A stretch of DNA of 64,000 nucleotides, taken from CAVQJU01 sp963729215 (GTDB lineage: Bacteria; Acidobacteriota; Vicinamibacteria; Vicinamibacterales; CAVVIG01). The stretch is from positions 248,001-312,000 of the forward strand of contig CAVSND010000027.1 of NCBI GenBank assembly GCA_963729215.1. Reading direction: 5' to 3'. How positions within the stretch are numbered: the stretch's first letter is position 1; each line of letters starts with the position of its first letter. Made by a program: the position numbers and the translations under genes. This document shows positions 27,051 through 34,488 of the stretch, in pieces. The notes beneath the pieces were generated by a model. That model was not told the DNA's origin. It made no database searches and saw only the letters and a program-made list of their open reading frames with translations.

Positions 27051-27112
27051 CAACCTCTCACATTTTGTCGTCCCAGACACAACAGAGCCGGGGTGTGGCA
27101 TCGGGGAGGTTG
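27051..27112 (+). promoter_or_regulatory. Putative RBS-sequestering hairpin after the SAM riboswitch
   Basis: CAACCTCTC at 27051-27059 is complementary over 9 bp (one wobble) to the segment 27104-27112, covering the Shine-Dalgarno GGGGAGG of the threonine-synthase-like gene. This would be the expression platform of a translational riboswitch. Confidence 0.45.
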
Positions 27113-27113
27113 T

Positions 27114-28355
27114 GTGAGCGCACTCATCGGTCTGCAGTGTCATATCTGTAAGGCGCAGTTTCCAGCCGAAGCGCTGTGGGCGTGCGAGAAATGCCTTGGC
27201 CCGCTGGAGCCGGTTTACGATTACGCCGCCGTCAAGGTCACCCAGGAGGAGATCGAACGGCGTCCAAAGAACCTCTGGCGCTATCGCGAACTGCTACCCA
27301 TCACCGGTGAACCCCGTACGGGTTTCAACTCGGGCTTCACCCCTCTCGTCCGCTGCACACGCCTGGCCGATCGCCTCGGACTCCGCGAGCTATACATCAA
27401 AGACGACTCCGTCAACCATCCCACGCTCTCGTACAAGGACCGCGTGGTGTCGGTGGCGGCCACCCGCGCGCTCGAACTCGGCTTCGATGTGCTCGCTTGC
27501 GCCTCGACGGGGAACCTCGCGAACAGCGTCGCGGCACACGCGGCACGCCTTGGCGTCGAGTGCTGCGTGTTCATTCCCGACAACCTCGAGGCCGGCAAGC
27601 TTCTCGGCTCGGCGGTCTACCGGCCGACCATACTCGCCATCGCCGGTAATTACGACGATGTGAACCGCCTGTGCACGCAGGTCGGCGATCGCTACGGCTG
27701 GGGCTTCGTCAACATCAACCTCCGCGCCTACTACGCGGAGGGCGCGAAGACGATGGGCTTCGAAATCGTCGAGCAGCTCGGCTGGCGGTACCCCGATCAC
27801 CTCGTGTCGCCGGTCGCCGGTGGCACGCTCCTGCCGCGCATTCTCCGCGGCTTCCGCGAACTGAGGGAAGTCGGTCTCGCGAAGGGCGAATTGCCGCACG
27901 TGCACGCCGCGCAGGCGGCGGGTTGCTCGCCGGTCATTAACGCGCTGGCGGAAGGCCTCGAATATCCCGAGCCCGTGCGGCCGGACACGATTGCCAAGTC
28001 GATCGCGATTGGCAACCCGGCCGATGGCTTTCAAGTCCTCGAGGCCATCCGGTCCACGGGTGGCGCAGGTGCAGCCGTCAGCGACAAGCAGATCATCGAC
28101 GCAATTCAGCTGCTGGCGGAAACCGAAGGCATCTTCACCGAACCGGCCGGCGGCACGACGCTCGCCGCAACCATCGACCTCGTGCGTCGCGGCGTGATCG
28201 AGCCGGACGAGTCAGTGGTCGTGTGCGTAACGGGGAACGGGTACAAGACTGCCGAAGTGATGGCGGATCGCCTGCTCGCGCCAGTGAACCTGGGACGATC
28301 GTTCAAGGAATTCGAGGCGTGGATCGAAACCCGGCGGGCGACGGCTACCGCATAG
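27114..28355 (+). CDS. thrC: Threonine synthase-like PLP enzyme under SAM riboswitch control
   Basis: A 413-residue fold-type-II PLP enzyme. An N-terminal zinc ribbon (CHICK then CEKC, residues about 9-30) is followed by the catalytic domain with the PLP lysine in NHPTLSYKDRVVS, ASTGNLANS (phosphate loop) and SPVAGGTLLPR. This is the threonine synthase pattern (O-phosphohomoserine to threonine). The GTG at 27114 is preferred because GGGGAGG precedes it by 4 nt; 27093 is an in-frame alternative without one. The SAM-I riboswitch and adjacent sulfite reductase are unusual company for threonine synthesis. A related activity using sulfide on phosphohomoserine, or a cysteate-synthase-like reaction, is possible; this is inference. 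Confidence 0.8.
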   Translation: MSALIGLQCHICKAQFPAEALWACEKCLGPLEPVYDYAAVKVTQEEIERRPKNLWRYRELLPITGEPRTGFNSGFTPLVRCTRLADRLGLRELYIKDDSVNHPTLSYKDRVVSVAATRALELGFDVLACASTGNLANSVAAHAARLGVECCVFIPDNLEAGKLLGSAVYRPTILAIAGNYDDVNRLCTQVGDRYGWGFVNINLRAYYAEGAKTMGFEIVEQLGWRYPDHLVSPVAGGTLLPRILRGFRELREVGLAKGELPHVHAAQAAGCSPVINALAEGLEYPEPVRPDTIAKSIAIGNPADGFQVLEAIRSTGGAGAAVSDKQIIDAIQLLAETEGIFTEPAGGTTLAATIDLVRRGVIEPDESVVVCVTGNGYKTAEVMADRLLAPVNLGRSFKEFEAWIETRRATATA

Positions 28356-28360
28356 AGCGC

Positions 28361-28427
28361 GGAACGTAGAACGTAAAACGTAGAACGGCAAACGGATAAC
28401 GAGCCACGGCACGGCCACGAGCCACGG
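28361..28427. repeat. Mixed tandem 7-mer tract (GAACGTA and GAGCCAC units) at a convergent junction
   Basis: GAACGTA, GAACGTA, AAACGTA, GAACGGC, AAACGGA are followed by ACGAGCCACGG and CACGAGCCACGG. It lies between the stops of the thrC-like gene (28355) and the HtrA protease (28440). Confidence 0.65.
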
Positions 28428-28439
28428 AAGATCCCGCCC

Positions 28440-29666
28440 TTACCGGCGGCGGCGGACGGTCGATGCGCTCGATTCGATCGCGATTTTCAAGTCTGCCGGC
28501 CGGCCGTTTCTCACCACCTTCAGCGTGGCTGTCGTGCCGATTTTGGCGTCAGCCACCAGCCTTCGCAGCTGCGATGCATCCGCGACGTTCTGGCCGTTGA
28601 AGGCGACGATCACGTCGCCAGGCCTGAGGCCGGCTTCATACGACGCCGAGTTGCGATACATCTGCGTGACCAGGGCCCCTCGCGTGCCGGCGCCCACCTG
28701 CTCGGCGACCTCGGGGTCCGTCATGCTCTCGACGCGAAAGTCGATCGACCCGCGGCGGACCTCGCCGTACTTCATGAGATCGTCGATCACGTGTCGCGCG
28801 AGATTGCTCGGCACCGCGAAGCCGATCCCCTGGTATCCGCCACTCTGGCTGAAGATGCCGGTGTTGATCCCGACGAGCTCCCCGCGGATGTTGATCAGCG
28901 CGCCGCCTGAGTTGCCGGGGTTGATGGCGGCGTCCGTCTGGATGAAATCCTCGTAGTCCGCAAACCCGACATTCGTCCGTCCCGTGGCGCTGACAATGCC
29001 GGCGGTGACGGTGGCGCTCAACTGGAACGGGCTGCCAATTGCCAGCACCCACTCGCCGATTTGAAGCTTGCTCGAGTCGCCCCACGGCACGACCGGCAAG
29101 CCCGTCGTGTTGAGCTTGATCAGCGCGATATCGGTGGCCGCGTCGGTGCCGATGAGGCGCCCGCGCACCTCGCGCTTATCCGGAAGCGCGACCTTGATCT
29201 CGCTCATGTTCTCCCCGACGACGTGGTTGTTCGTCACGACGTAGCCGTCGGCGGAGATGATGACGCCCGAACCAAGGCTGAGCGACCGGCGATCCCGCGC
29301 CCCGAACACGTCGTCGCCCTCGCCGAAGAAGTACCGGAAGAACGGGTCGGCCGCGAACGGCGAATTCGGCGTTCGCACGACCTGGAGCGACGAGATGTTC
29401 GCGACGCCCTTGACCGCCTGTCCGGCGATCCGCGTGAAATCAGGGCCGCCGGTCACCGCCACGGCTGCCGCGGCGGGTGTCGTGCCGCGGGCCTGAATGA
29501 CGGGAGCGGGTTCAGGCGCCGGCGCGGGCGCTGCTTCGGCGCGCGACTCGGAGACGGGACGAAGCCGGGCGGTCAACACGAGGCCGCCCGCGAACCCGGC
29601 GAACACGAGCACGCCGCCGACGAACAGCTTGCGAAGGAGAGATGAGGCGTCTGAGCTGAATGACAT
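28440..29666 (-). CDS. HtrA/Deg-type periplasmic serine protease
   Basis: A 408-residue protein with an N-terminal membrane anchor or signal (LFVGGVLVFAGFAGGLVL), a trypsin-like domain with His in TNNHVVGE, Asp in ATDIALIKL and Ser in NPGNSGGALI, and one C-terminal PDZ domain (about residues 300-395, AGLRPGDVIVAFNGQNV). A DegS/DegQ-like role in envelope protein quality control fits the neighbouring Hsp20 gene on the same strand. The two genes are 12 nt apart, so Hsp20 is probably transcribed first and HtrA second. Confidence 0.92.
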   Translation of the reverse strand: MSFSSDASSLLRKLFVGGVLVFAGFAGGLVLTARLRPVSESRAEAAPAPAPEPAPVIQARGTTPAAAAVAVTGGPDFTRIAGQAVKGVANISSLQVVRTPNSPFAADPFFRYFFGEGDDVFGARDRRSLSLGSGVIISADGYVVTNNHVVGENMSEIKVALPDKREVRGRLIGTDAATDIALIKLNTTGLPVVPWGDSSKLQIGEWVLAIGSPFQLSATVTAGIVSATGRTNVGFADYEDFIQTDAAINPGNSGGALINIRGELVGINTGIFSQSGGYQGIGFAVPSNLARHVIDDLMKYGEVRRGSIDFRVESMTDPEVAEQVGAGTRGALVTQMYRNSASYEAGLRPGDVIVAFNGQNVADASQLRRLVADAKIGTTATLKVVRNGRPADLKIAIESSASTVRRRR

Positions 29667-29678
29667 CGCTCAGGCCGT

Positions 29679-30101
29679 TCAGCCGCTCACAGCGACGCGA
29701 CTCGCGCCACGGCCCCTGGTCTTTGGAATCCTGACGGTGAGGATGCCGTCCTTGAGATCCGCCGACACGCGGCTGACGTCGACGGCGTCCGGCAGGGCGA
29801 ACGAACGCGAGAAGCGGCCGTGGCCGCGCTCGACGCGATGAAACTGCTCGCACGGCATGTCGATCGGCCCGCCGACGCGTTCGCCGCGGATGATGACCCG
29901 GTTGTCGTCCACGCTGACGTCGATTTGATCGCGCGAAAGGCCCGGAAGGTCCGCCGTGAGGATGAAATCGGTGGCCGTCTCGTACAGGTCAACGGGCGGC
30001 GTCCAGCCGGGCGCATCCGTGCCCACGAGCTGGCCGATCTGCTCGTGCAGCGCGATCAGATCGCGCAGCGGATCCCACCGCGAAAAAGCCACAATCGGCA
30101 T
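29679..30101 (-). CDS. Hsp20/alpha-crystallin family small heat shock protein
   Basis: A 140-residue protein from the ATG at 30101: short N-terminal region (FSRWDPLRDLIALHEQ), alpha-crystallin domain with DFILTADLPGLSRDQI and RVIIRGER, and C-terminal ILTVRIPKTRG. It is an ATP-independent holdase preventing aggregation. A longer frame starting at 30140 adds residues without similarity, so the internal ATG is used. It is divergent from efp. Confidence 0.92.
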   Translation of the reverse strand: MPIVAFSRWDPLRDLIALHEQIGQLVGTDAPGWTPPVDLYETATDFILTADLPGLSRDQIDVSVDDNRVIIRGERVGGPIDMPCEQFHRVERGHGRFSRSFALPDAVDVSRVSADLKDGILTVRIPKTRGRGASRVAVSG

Positions 30102-30153
30102 CGTAGCATGACTGGTCCCTCTGCCGGCAAGGTGGACCATTGGGGGTATGTGC

Positions 30154-30159
30154 TACGAT
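30154..30159 (+). promoter_or_regulatory. Candidate -10 element for efp
   Basis: TACGAT lies 22 nt upstream of the efp ATG at 30182, with AAGGATA between them as a possible ribosome-binding site. Confidence 0.35.
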
Positions 30160-30181
30160 TGCAAGGATATACAGACAAACA

Positions 30182-30748
30182 ATGGCCTCATCTGTTCAAG
30201 CCACTCGACTCCGGAAAGGGATGCTCATCAAGGTCAACACCGACCTCTTCCGCATCCTCGAACTGCATCATCTGACGCCCGGCAACAAGCGGGCGCACAT
30301 CCAGGTCCGGATGCGCAACATCCGGACGATGTCGCTCGCCGATCACAAGTTCCGCGCCGAGGAAGACGTCGAGCGCGCCGTGCTCGACGAACGCGAGATG
30401 CAGTACCTCTACAACGACACCGACCACTACTACTTCATGGACACGTCGAGCTACGAGCAGATCCAGATTTCCGCCGAGGCGCTCGGCGACTCGAAGGACT
30501 ATCTGATCGCCGACTCGATCATCCGCGTGGAGTTCTACGACGTGGAGCCGGTCGGCATCGAGCTGCCACCCACGGTGGACCTCGTCGTCAAGGAAACCGT
30601 CCCGGGCATCAAGGGCGCGACCGCCAGCGCGCAGGTCAAGCCCGCCACGCTCGAGACCGGGCTGGTCATCAACGTCCCGTCCTTCGTGAACGAGGGCGAC
30701 AAGGTCCGCGTCAATACCGAGACGGGCGAATATCAGTCACGGGTGTGA
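30182..30748 (+). CDS. efp: Translation elongation factor P
   Basis: A 188-residue three-domain EF-P (KOW-like domain I with LRKGMLIKVNTDLFRILELH, then two OB-type domains ending NTETGEYQSRV). It relieves ribosome stalling at polyproline. The domain I loop reads LTPGNKRAHIQVRMRN, so the position equivalent to the modified Lys34 of the E. coli protein is Asn, arguing against EpmA-type lysylation or Arg32 rhamnosylation. A frame extension to 30140 is rejected because the family begins at this ATG. Confidence 0.93.
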   Translation: MASSVQATRLRKGMLIKVNTDLFRILELHHLTPGNKRAHIQVRMRNIRTMSLADHKFRAEEDVERAVLDEREMQYLYNDTDHYYFMDTSSYEQIQISAEALGDSKDYLIADSIIRVEFYDVEPVGIELPPTVDLVVKETVPGIKGATASAQVKPATLETGLVINVPSFVNEGDKVRVNTETGEYQSRV

Positions 30749-30756
30749 AGGGCGAA

Positions 30757-30866
30757 TCTAGTCATTTGGTCATCTAGTCATCTGGTCATCGTTTAGTCAT
30801 TGTTCCGATTGGCCAATCGAACAACGATGACCAGATGACTAAATGACCAGATGACCAGATGATTTA
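30757..30866. repeat. Near-palindromic tandem repeat (TCATCTGG unit) at a convergent junction
   Basis: The left arm repeats TAGTCATTTGG, TCATCTAG, TCATCTGG; the right arm repeats GATGACCA, GATGACTAAA, TGACCAGATGACCAG. The centre GATTGG/CCAATC (30807-30818) is a perfect palindrome, flanked by TGTTC and GAACA. The two arms match almost throughout, giving a hairpin of roughly 50 bp between efp and dut. The right end contributes the dut stop codon (TAA, 30864-30866 on the minus strand). Confidence 0.85.
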
Positions 30867-31295
30867 GGTCCCGGTGGACCCGAAGCCGCCGGCGCCGCGT
30901 TCGGAATCCTGAAGCGCCGCCACCTCGGCCACCTCGACCTGAATCCGGGGAGTGACGACCAGTTGGGCGATCTTCATGCCGGCCTCGACGGCGAACATCG
31001 TCTGGCCGTGGTTGATCAGGATCACGCCCACTTCGCCTCGATATCCTTCGTCAACGGTTCCTGGCGTGTTCAAGACGGTAATCGCGTGTTTCAACGCGAG
31101 GCCGCTGCGCGGACGAACCTGGCCCTCCGTTCCCGGCGGCAGCTCGATGGCGATGCCAGTCGGCACGAGCGCGGATGCGCCAGGGGCGATGGAGAGGGCT
31201 TTGACGGCAAACAGATCCAGTCCGGCATCACCCACGCGAGCGTAAGACGGCAGGATCGCGGCGGGATTCAGGCGCTTCACTTTGAGCTGCATCAT
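30864..31295 (-). CDS. dut: dUTP diphosphatase
   Basis: A 143-residue trimeric dUTPase with the five family motifs: GDAGLDLFA (1), RPRSGLALKH (2), NTPGTVDEGYRGE (3), MKIAQLVV (4) and the Gly-rich RGAGGFGSTGT end (5). It hydrolyses dUTP to dUMP, the substrate of ThyX. The ATG overlaps the thyX stop (thyX ends at 31292), indicating coupling. A longer frame extending to 31991 is the antisense-like read-through of thyX in another frame and is rejected. Confidence 0.95.
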   Translation of the reverse strand: MMQLKVKRLNPAAILPSYARVGDAGLDLFAVKALSIAPGASALVPTGIAIELPPGTEGQVRPRSGLALKHAITVLNTPGTVDEGYRGEVGVILINHGQTMFAVEAGMKIAQLVVTPRIQVEVAEVAALQDSERGAGGFGSTGT

Positions 31296-32248
31296 GATGT
31301 CGCTGACGGCCACGGCACGCTGAATCCCAGGCGCCTGAGTTTCTCCTCGAGTTCCCGCCGTTCGCGGTTCGGCGCAAGCCGTCCCTCGGCATCTGCCTTC
31401 AGGAGGCCGAGCGATTCGGCGACGGCTCGTGCCCGTTCGGGCGATTCCGCCGCCAGCGCCGTCACCACGGCCACTTCGATTCGCGACAGTCGCAGCGCGC
31501 TGCGCCGGTAGTCGTTGAAGGCTTCCCACACGAGCGGCACCCACTTCGCGACGATTTGATCGCCGATGAGGGCGGCGTACGCGCGGATCTCCTCCTGCGC
31601 GTGGTCGTCCATCCGCAGCTGGAGAAAGTGGAGCAGGTTGTGGAGGTCCACCTTCCAGTAGGCCTCCGTGTAGGTGGACAGCGGCAAATCCTTCCGCGCC
31701 TGCTCGCGGGCGACGCCGGCGGCCAGGCGCGTTTCGTACGTCTGCCTCGCGAGGTCCTGAAGATTGACTTCGGCCGCCGAAAGATCCGCGCCTTGCTCGG
31801 GCGACAGGAAGCCCGCGCTGCCCTGACGGTTGTCGGAAGACTGCCGGCGCCATTCCGAAGGCGGCGTGCGCTGGGCTGCATCGATCGCGACGGAATAGCG
31901 CGTGGAGTACTCGTTGACGTTGGCCGTCCGATGGCGGATCCACTGGCGCCACGTGTCCATGGGCACGCGCACGTGCAGCGTGATCTCGCACATCTCGAAC
32001 GGCGTCGTATGCGCGTGCCTCAGCAGATACCGGATGAGGCCCCGATCTTCGTGGACACGCTTCGTGCCGGCGCCGTACGAGACGCGCGCCGCCTGCACGA
32101 CGGACCCGTCGTGCCCCATGTAATCCACGACCCTCACGAACCCGTCGTCCAGGGCGCGAAACGCCACGCCGAGCACGGCGTCGAGCGCGGGCACCGTGGG
32201 CCGGGTCAGTCGTTCGGCCTGGTTGGAGCTGCCGCTCGTCATCGTCAC
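31292..32248 (-). CDS. thyX: Flavin-dependent thymidylate synthase
   Basis: A 318-residue ThyX with the signature RHRTANVNEYSTR at residues 105-117 (RHRx7S). FAD-binding context is HTTPFEMCEITLHVRVP, with KVDLHNLLHFLQLRMDDHAQ further on. It converts dUMP to dTMP using methylene-tetrahydrofolate and NADPH. It overlaps both neighbours by 4 nt in the order dcd, thyX, dut, an operon covering dCTP to dUTP to dUMP to dTMP. Confidence 0.95.
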   Translation of the reverse strand: MTMTSGSSNQAERLTRPTVPALDAVLGVAFRALDDGFVRVVDYMGHDGSVVQAARVSYGAGTKRVHEDRGLIRYLLRHAHTTPFEMCEITLHVRVPMDTWRQWIRHRTANVNEYSTRYSVAIDAAQRTPPSEWRRQSSDNRQGSAGFLSPEQGADLSAAEVNLQDLARQTYETRLAAGVAREQARKDLPLSTYTEAYWKVDLHNLLHFLQLRMDDHAQEEIRAYAALIGDQIVAKWVPLVWEAFNDYRRSALRLSRIEVAVVTALAAESPERARAVAESLGLLKADAEGRLAPNRERRELEEKLRRLGFSVPWPSATS

Positions 32249-32814
32249 TTTTCGTTCGCGTACCGGCTGGCGAGCGGGCCCGTCTGGTGCGCGTACTTGT
32301 TGCCCTTTTTGGCGGCGTACGGAACGTCGGCAGGGGAGGAGAGCGTCTCGAAAGTGAACGAGCAGATGCGCATGCCGGCGTACAGCGACACGGGCAGGAT
32401 GCCGACGTTGCCGAGCTCGAGCGTCGGATTGCCGATCCAGCCGGGATCGAACACGCTGGCCGTGCCGTGGACGATGATCCCCAGGCGGCCCAGGCTGCTG
32501 CGGCCTTCGAGCCGGGCGAGCAGGTCCGGCGCGAGTTCCAGGGACTCGATCGTCATCCCGAGCACGAGCTGGCCCGGGTGGAGCGTGAACGTTTCCTCGG
32601 GGCCGATCTCGACTTCCCGCATGATTTCGTCGACGTCCACGCCTTTCCGGAGGTCGATGTAGGCGAAGCGGCTGTGCTCGAAGACCCTGAATTTGGTGCC
32701 GAGCCGGAAGTCGACGGAGCAGCTGCCCAGCTGCGTCTCGAAATCGATGGACGGCGTGATGCGGATCTTGCCCGAGGCCAGGTGCAGTCGGATGTCGCGG
32801 TCGGAGAGAACCAA
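32245..32814 (-). CDS. dcd: dCTP deaminase
   Basis: A 189-residue protein using the TTG at 32814, because the family begins with the VLSDRDIR seen directly after it; another TTG at 32829 would add five residues. Key motifs are GSCSVDFRLG, EGRSSLGRLGI, HGTASVFDPGWIGNPTLEL and the C-terminal KYAHQTGP. The enzyme deaminates dCTP to dUTP (a dUMP-forming bifunctional variant cannot be excluded). First gene of the dcd-thyX-dut operon; its stop overlaps the thyX start. Confidence 0.92.
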   Translation of the reverse strand: MVLSDRDIRLHLASGKIRITPSIDFETQLGSCSVDFRLGTKFRVFEHSRFAYIDLRKGVDVDEIMREVEIGPEETFTLHPGQLVLGMTIESLELAPDLLARLEGRSSLGRLGIIVHGTASVFDPGWIGNPTLELGNVGILPVSLYAGMRICSFTFETLSSPADVPYAAKKGNKYAHQTGPLASRYANEK

Positions 32815-32914
32815 GAAAAACCCCCGCAAGAGCTTACATCACGAACCGTGCTCCATTGTGCGGGGGAATTTGGGAAGGCCGCGCGCCGCGCAGCAGGCCG
32901 GGGCGCTTTTTGCG

Positions 32915-32920
32915 TAAAAT
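32915..32920 (+). promoter_or_regulatory. -10 element 6 nt upstream of a GTG start
   Basis: TAAAAT ends 6 nt before the GTG at 32927, again predicting a leaderless transcript. Confidence 0.4.
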
Positions 32921-32926
32921 CCCGCT

Positions 32927-33487
32927 GTGAAGATCGAACCGGTCGTCACGGGCACCATGCTCGTGCTGGGAGTCGGGTTTGCCCTGGCGAACGCGCGGCT
33001 GCTTGCCGAATACGTCACTTACCTGAGCCGGCGTCGCCGCGCGTTGTTGACCTGGCGGGGACCCAGGCCGCCGTACTACGTGCTCCGCCTGGCCATCGGT
33101 GTCGTGCTTGGCGTCATCCTGTTTTACAACGTCGTCCGTCTTCGCCATCGCCAGGTCTTTGGCGAGTCCATGATGTTTCTGTACTACGCGTATCTGTTTC
33201 CGATGAGCCGGAACGTCGCGCGCGGTTTCTACGAGGATGGCGTGTGGTCGGACAGCGCCTTCATGCCGTACAACGAAATCGGCGGCATCAGCTGGCGTGA
33301 GACCGGGGACACGGTCGCGCTCATCGTGATCTCGAGGCTGCGCAATCTTGCACGCCGTCTCACGGTGCCGGGGGAGTACTACGCGGGGGCGCGCCGCCTG
33401 CTGCGCGACAAGATCGCCAAGCACGACATTCATTTCAGCGGCACCGGGCTCGATCTTCTGGATCACGACGAACGCGAGGATGTGTGA
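32927..33487 (+). CDS. Membrane protein of unknown function
   Basis: A 186-residue protein with two hydrophobic helices (TGTMLVLGVGFALANARLLA and LRLAIGVVLGVILFYNVVRL) separated by a short basic loop. A soluble C-terminal domain contains FYEDGVWSDSAFMPYNEIGG and ISWRETGDTVALIVISR, resembling the PH-like/DUF5673-type pattern in which a membrane hairpin is followed by a beta-rich domain. Function unknown. Divergent from the dcd operon. Confidence 0.65.
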   Translation: MKIEPVVTGTMLVLGVGFALANARLLAEYVTYLSRRRRALLTWRGPRPPYYVLRLAIGVVLGVILFYNVVRLRHRQVFGESMMFLYYAYLFPMSRNVARGFYEDGVWSDSAFMPYNEIGGISWRETGDTVALIVISRLRNLARRLTVPGEYYAGARRLLRDKIAKHDIHFSGTGLDLLDHDEREDV

Positions 33488-33559
33488 CGCGGGTGGCAAA
33501 TCAGTGGTCCCGTCGGCCGGTGCATCCGATATCTTAGTGGTGGGTATCAACTGAATGAG

Positions 33560-33621
33560 CACTACCGCCACGAGCCTTCGACCGCGATTCGTCGGCCGCG
33601 ACAACGGAGCGGCCGGTAGTG
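33560..33621 (+). promoter_or_regulatory. Inverted repeat in the leader of ku
   Basis: CACTACCG at 33560-33567 and CGGTAGTG at 33614-33621 are exact reverse complements enclosing a GC-rich segment, 28 nt upstream of the ku ATG. A GATATCTTAG patch (about 33528-33537) upstream could be the promoter -10. The structure may be an mRNA leader element or operator. Confidence 0.35.
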
Positions 33622-33648
33622 ACTTGGAAAGGGCAGTCCACTAAGCAT

Positions 33649-34488
33649 ATGGCGGCACGAGCAACCTGGAAGGGCTACCTCAAGGTCAGCCTGGTGAACA
33701 TTCCGATCAAGGTGTTCCCGGCCACCGAGTCCGGCGCGACGATTTCGTTCAACCAGCTGCACGCGGAGTGCCGATCGCGCATCCAGCAGAAGCGCTGGTG
33801 CTCGCACTGCAACCGCGAGGTGCCGAATTCCGAGATCGTGAAGGGCTACGAGTTCGAGAAGGGGCAGTACGTCGTGCTGTCGGAGGAGGACTTCGACAAG
33901 GTCCGCACCGAATCGACGCGGGTCATCAACCTGGTCCAGTTCGCCGACGAATCGTCCATCGATCCGATGTACGTGGACCGGACGTACTACCTGGCGCCCG
34001 ACGGCAACGTCGCTGGTGACGCGTTCGCCGTCATGCGCGACGGGATGAAGGGCAAGGTCGGCGTCGGCAAACTCGCGCTGTACGGCCGCGAGTACCTCGT
34101 CGCCGTCCGTCCGCATGGGCGCGGCATCGTCATGCACACGCTGCATCACGCCGCCGAGATCAGGAGCATGGACGCCGTCGACGAGCTCGGGTCCGTCCCG
34201 GCAACCGTGAAGCCCGGCGAGATCAAGCTCGCGAAGCAGGTGATCGAGATGTTCGAGGCGCCGCTCGACCTGCAGGACTACAAGGACGAGTATCGAGAGG
34301 GACTCCAGGCGATCATCGACGCGAAGATCGCGGGCCAGGAAGTCGTTGCGCCCGCGGTGGAGGAAGCGCCGAAGGTCGTGAACCTGATGGAAGCGCTGCG
34401 GAAGAGCCTCGACGCCGTCAGTACGAAGAAAAAGATTCCTGCCAAGGCTGTCGCCGCCAAGCCGGTCGCCAAACGCAAGCGGGCGTGA
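33649..34488 (+). CDS. ku: Ku protein, non-homologous end joining
   Basis: A 279-residue homodimeric bacterial Ku: core beta-barrel with WKGYLKVSLVNIPIKVFPAT, zinc-less CxxC-like motif RWCSHCNREV, KGYEFEKGQYVVLSEEDFD and a Lys/Arg-rich C-terminal tail (AKAVAAKPVAKRKRA) that binds DNA. Ku holds double-strand ends for LigD; no ligD is in the window. The ATG at 33649 is preferred over an upstream in-frame start at 33619. Its stop overlaps the start of the MutS-like gene (GTGA at 34485-34488). Confidence 0.95.
   Translation: MAARATWKGYLKVSLVNIPIKVFPATESGATISFNQLHAECRSRIQQKRWCSHCNREVPNSEIVKGYEFEKGQYVVLSEEDFDKVRTESTRVINLVQFADESSIDPMYVDRTYYLAPDGNVAGDAFAVMRDGMKGKVGVGKLALYGREYLVAVRPHGRGIVMHTLHHAAEIRSMDAVDELGSVPATVKPGEIKLAKQVIEMFEAPLDLQDYKDEYREGLQAIIDAKIAGQEVVAPAVEEAPKVVNLMEALRKSLDAVSTKKKIPAKAVAAKPVAKRKRA

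Noticed and set aside
30864..31991. dut annotated as a 375-residue protein
   Set aside because: The N-terminal 230 residues are thyX read in another frame; dUTPase similarity starts at the ATG overlapping the thyX stop.
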